From assembly GCA_002500665.1 (NCBI GenBank), contig DLRY01000103.1:1-6481 (forward strand): a stretch of DNA of 6,481 bases, given 5' to 3'. The stretch comes from Opitutia bacterium UBA7876 (GTDB lineage Bacteria > Verrucomicrobiota > Verrucomicrobiia > Opitutales > Seribacteraceae). The position numbers were made by a program, and so were the translations under genes. The notes under the pieces were generated by a model. That model was given only the letters and a program-made list of their open reading frames with translations, was not told the origin of the DNA and ran no database searches. Below are positions 6,077 through 6,481 of this stretch, piece by piece. Position 1 is the first letter of the stretch. Every line of letters starts with the position of its first letter.

Positions 6077-6124
6077 GCCCGAGGCAAAGGCCAAGGAACC
6101 GCAAGGCGCCCGAGTCAGCCCGAG
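6077..6124. repeat. Three direct copies of GCCCGAG in the convergent spacer
   Basis: GCCCGAG occurs at 6077-6083, 6108-6114 and 6118-6124. Copies are 31 and 10 bp apart, close to whole helical turns. They lie between the end of the small membrane frame and the stop codon of the zinc-ribbon gene. No complementary arm is present, so they do not form a hairpin. Chance in a G+C-rich spacer is quite possible. Confidence 0.3.
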
Positions 6125-6126
6125 TT

Positions 6127-6480
6127 TTACGGAAGCTCTATTTCGCCTCCGCAGGAAGGGCACGGTTGCTCGCTGATTTCTTTTTTCTTGTCGTAGACCA
6201 AATTCACGGCGCATGCCGGACACGGGAGGACGAGCCGGCTCGCGAAGGGGATTTGCCCGGCGATCATCTTGTACCTCGTGACGGGCATTCCCTTGGCGGC
6301 CTCAATCATTTCGGCTCTCTCCTCAGGGGAAGCCGCGTCCCGCAAGTTTCTGATCAAGCCGATTGCCCTGCCCTTATCGTAAAACCCCATGTGCCCCTCG
6401 ACCTGCCTGCCCCCGAGGTGGGAAAACTTGATCCGGTATTGCTTCCCTGAATCGTCCGCCGACTTTTCCCTGAGGTTAAG
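6127..6480 (-). CDS. C-terminal zinc-ribbon protein (5' part probably outside the window)
   Basis: The minus-strand frame ends at a TAA (6129-6127) and is open to the right edge, giving 117 residues. The C-terminal half carries a four-cysteine zinc-ribbon pattern, CPAC then 16 residues then CPSC, typical of metal-binding or nucleic-acid/protein-binding ribbons. Before it is a charged helical segment (RNLRDAASPEERAEMIEAA). An ATG at 6390 is preceded by GAGG with about 5-nt spacing, so an 87-aa protein starting there is possible. However, the 30 codons upstream read like protein (KQYRIKFSHLGGRQVEGH), which favours a longer gene beginning beyond the window. There is no signal peptide in the part seen, so it is probably cytoplasmic. 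The family is not recognised. It converges on the small membrane frame. Confidence 0.65.
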   Translation of the reverse strand, partial: LNLREKSADDSGKQYRIKFSHLGGRQVEGHMGFYDKGRAIGLIRNLRDAASPEERAEMIEAAKGMPVTRYKMIAGQIPFASRLVLPCPACAVNLVYDKKKEISEQPCPSCGGEIELP

Positions 6481-6481
6481 G

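Overview
This looks like a chromosomal stretch from a free-living, moderately GC-rich bacterium. The mix of a Type I sulfatase, an exported PHB-depolymerase/feruloyl-esterase-like enzyme, a secreted azurin and an S33-type hydrolase, with GTG starts and weak Shine-Dalgarno signals, is typical of the Planctomycetes-Verrucomicrobia group. That placement is inference from gene content; there is no rRNA or other marker gene here.

Layout. The left edge (2-106) carries the last 34 codons of an unknown plus-strand gene, followed by a weak hairpin and a T8 run, then an A+T-rich stretch to 380 without a convincing gene. A minus-strand series follows, in transcription order: an exported alpha/beta hydrolase (3112-1505), a small exported NTF2/SnoaL-like protein (1406-930) and an azurin (833-381). 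A hairpin between the last two may act as a terminator. A 212-bp divergent spacer (3113-3324) holds two perfect 8-bp inverted repeats. From it, a plus-strand sulfatase (3325-4755) and an exported esterase (4815-5750) are transcribed as a likely pair. To the right lies a small Trp-rich membrane protein frame, split by an in-frame TGA (5823-5891 and 5892-6056). Then comes a convergent, probably partial minus-strand zinc-ribbon gene running off the right edge (6480-6127).

How the genes may work together. All five well-recognised proteins have signal peptides or likely ones, so this is a block of exported functions. The sulfatase (complete active site, Cys81 as formylglycine precursor) and the Ser-Asp-His esterase could remove sulfate and ester substituents from an external polymer or other substrate. 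The hydrolase on the other strand is of the prolyl/tripeptidyl aminopeptidase type. The azurin is an electron carrier with all copper ligands. The sequence does not show the substrate of any of these enzymes. I see no defence system, mobile element, CRISPR array, tRNA or rRNA. The most unusual points are the TGA-split membrane-protein frame, the paired inverted repeats in the divergent spacer, and the coordinated loss of the azurin disulfide.
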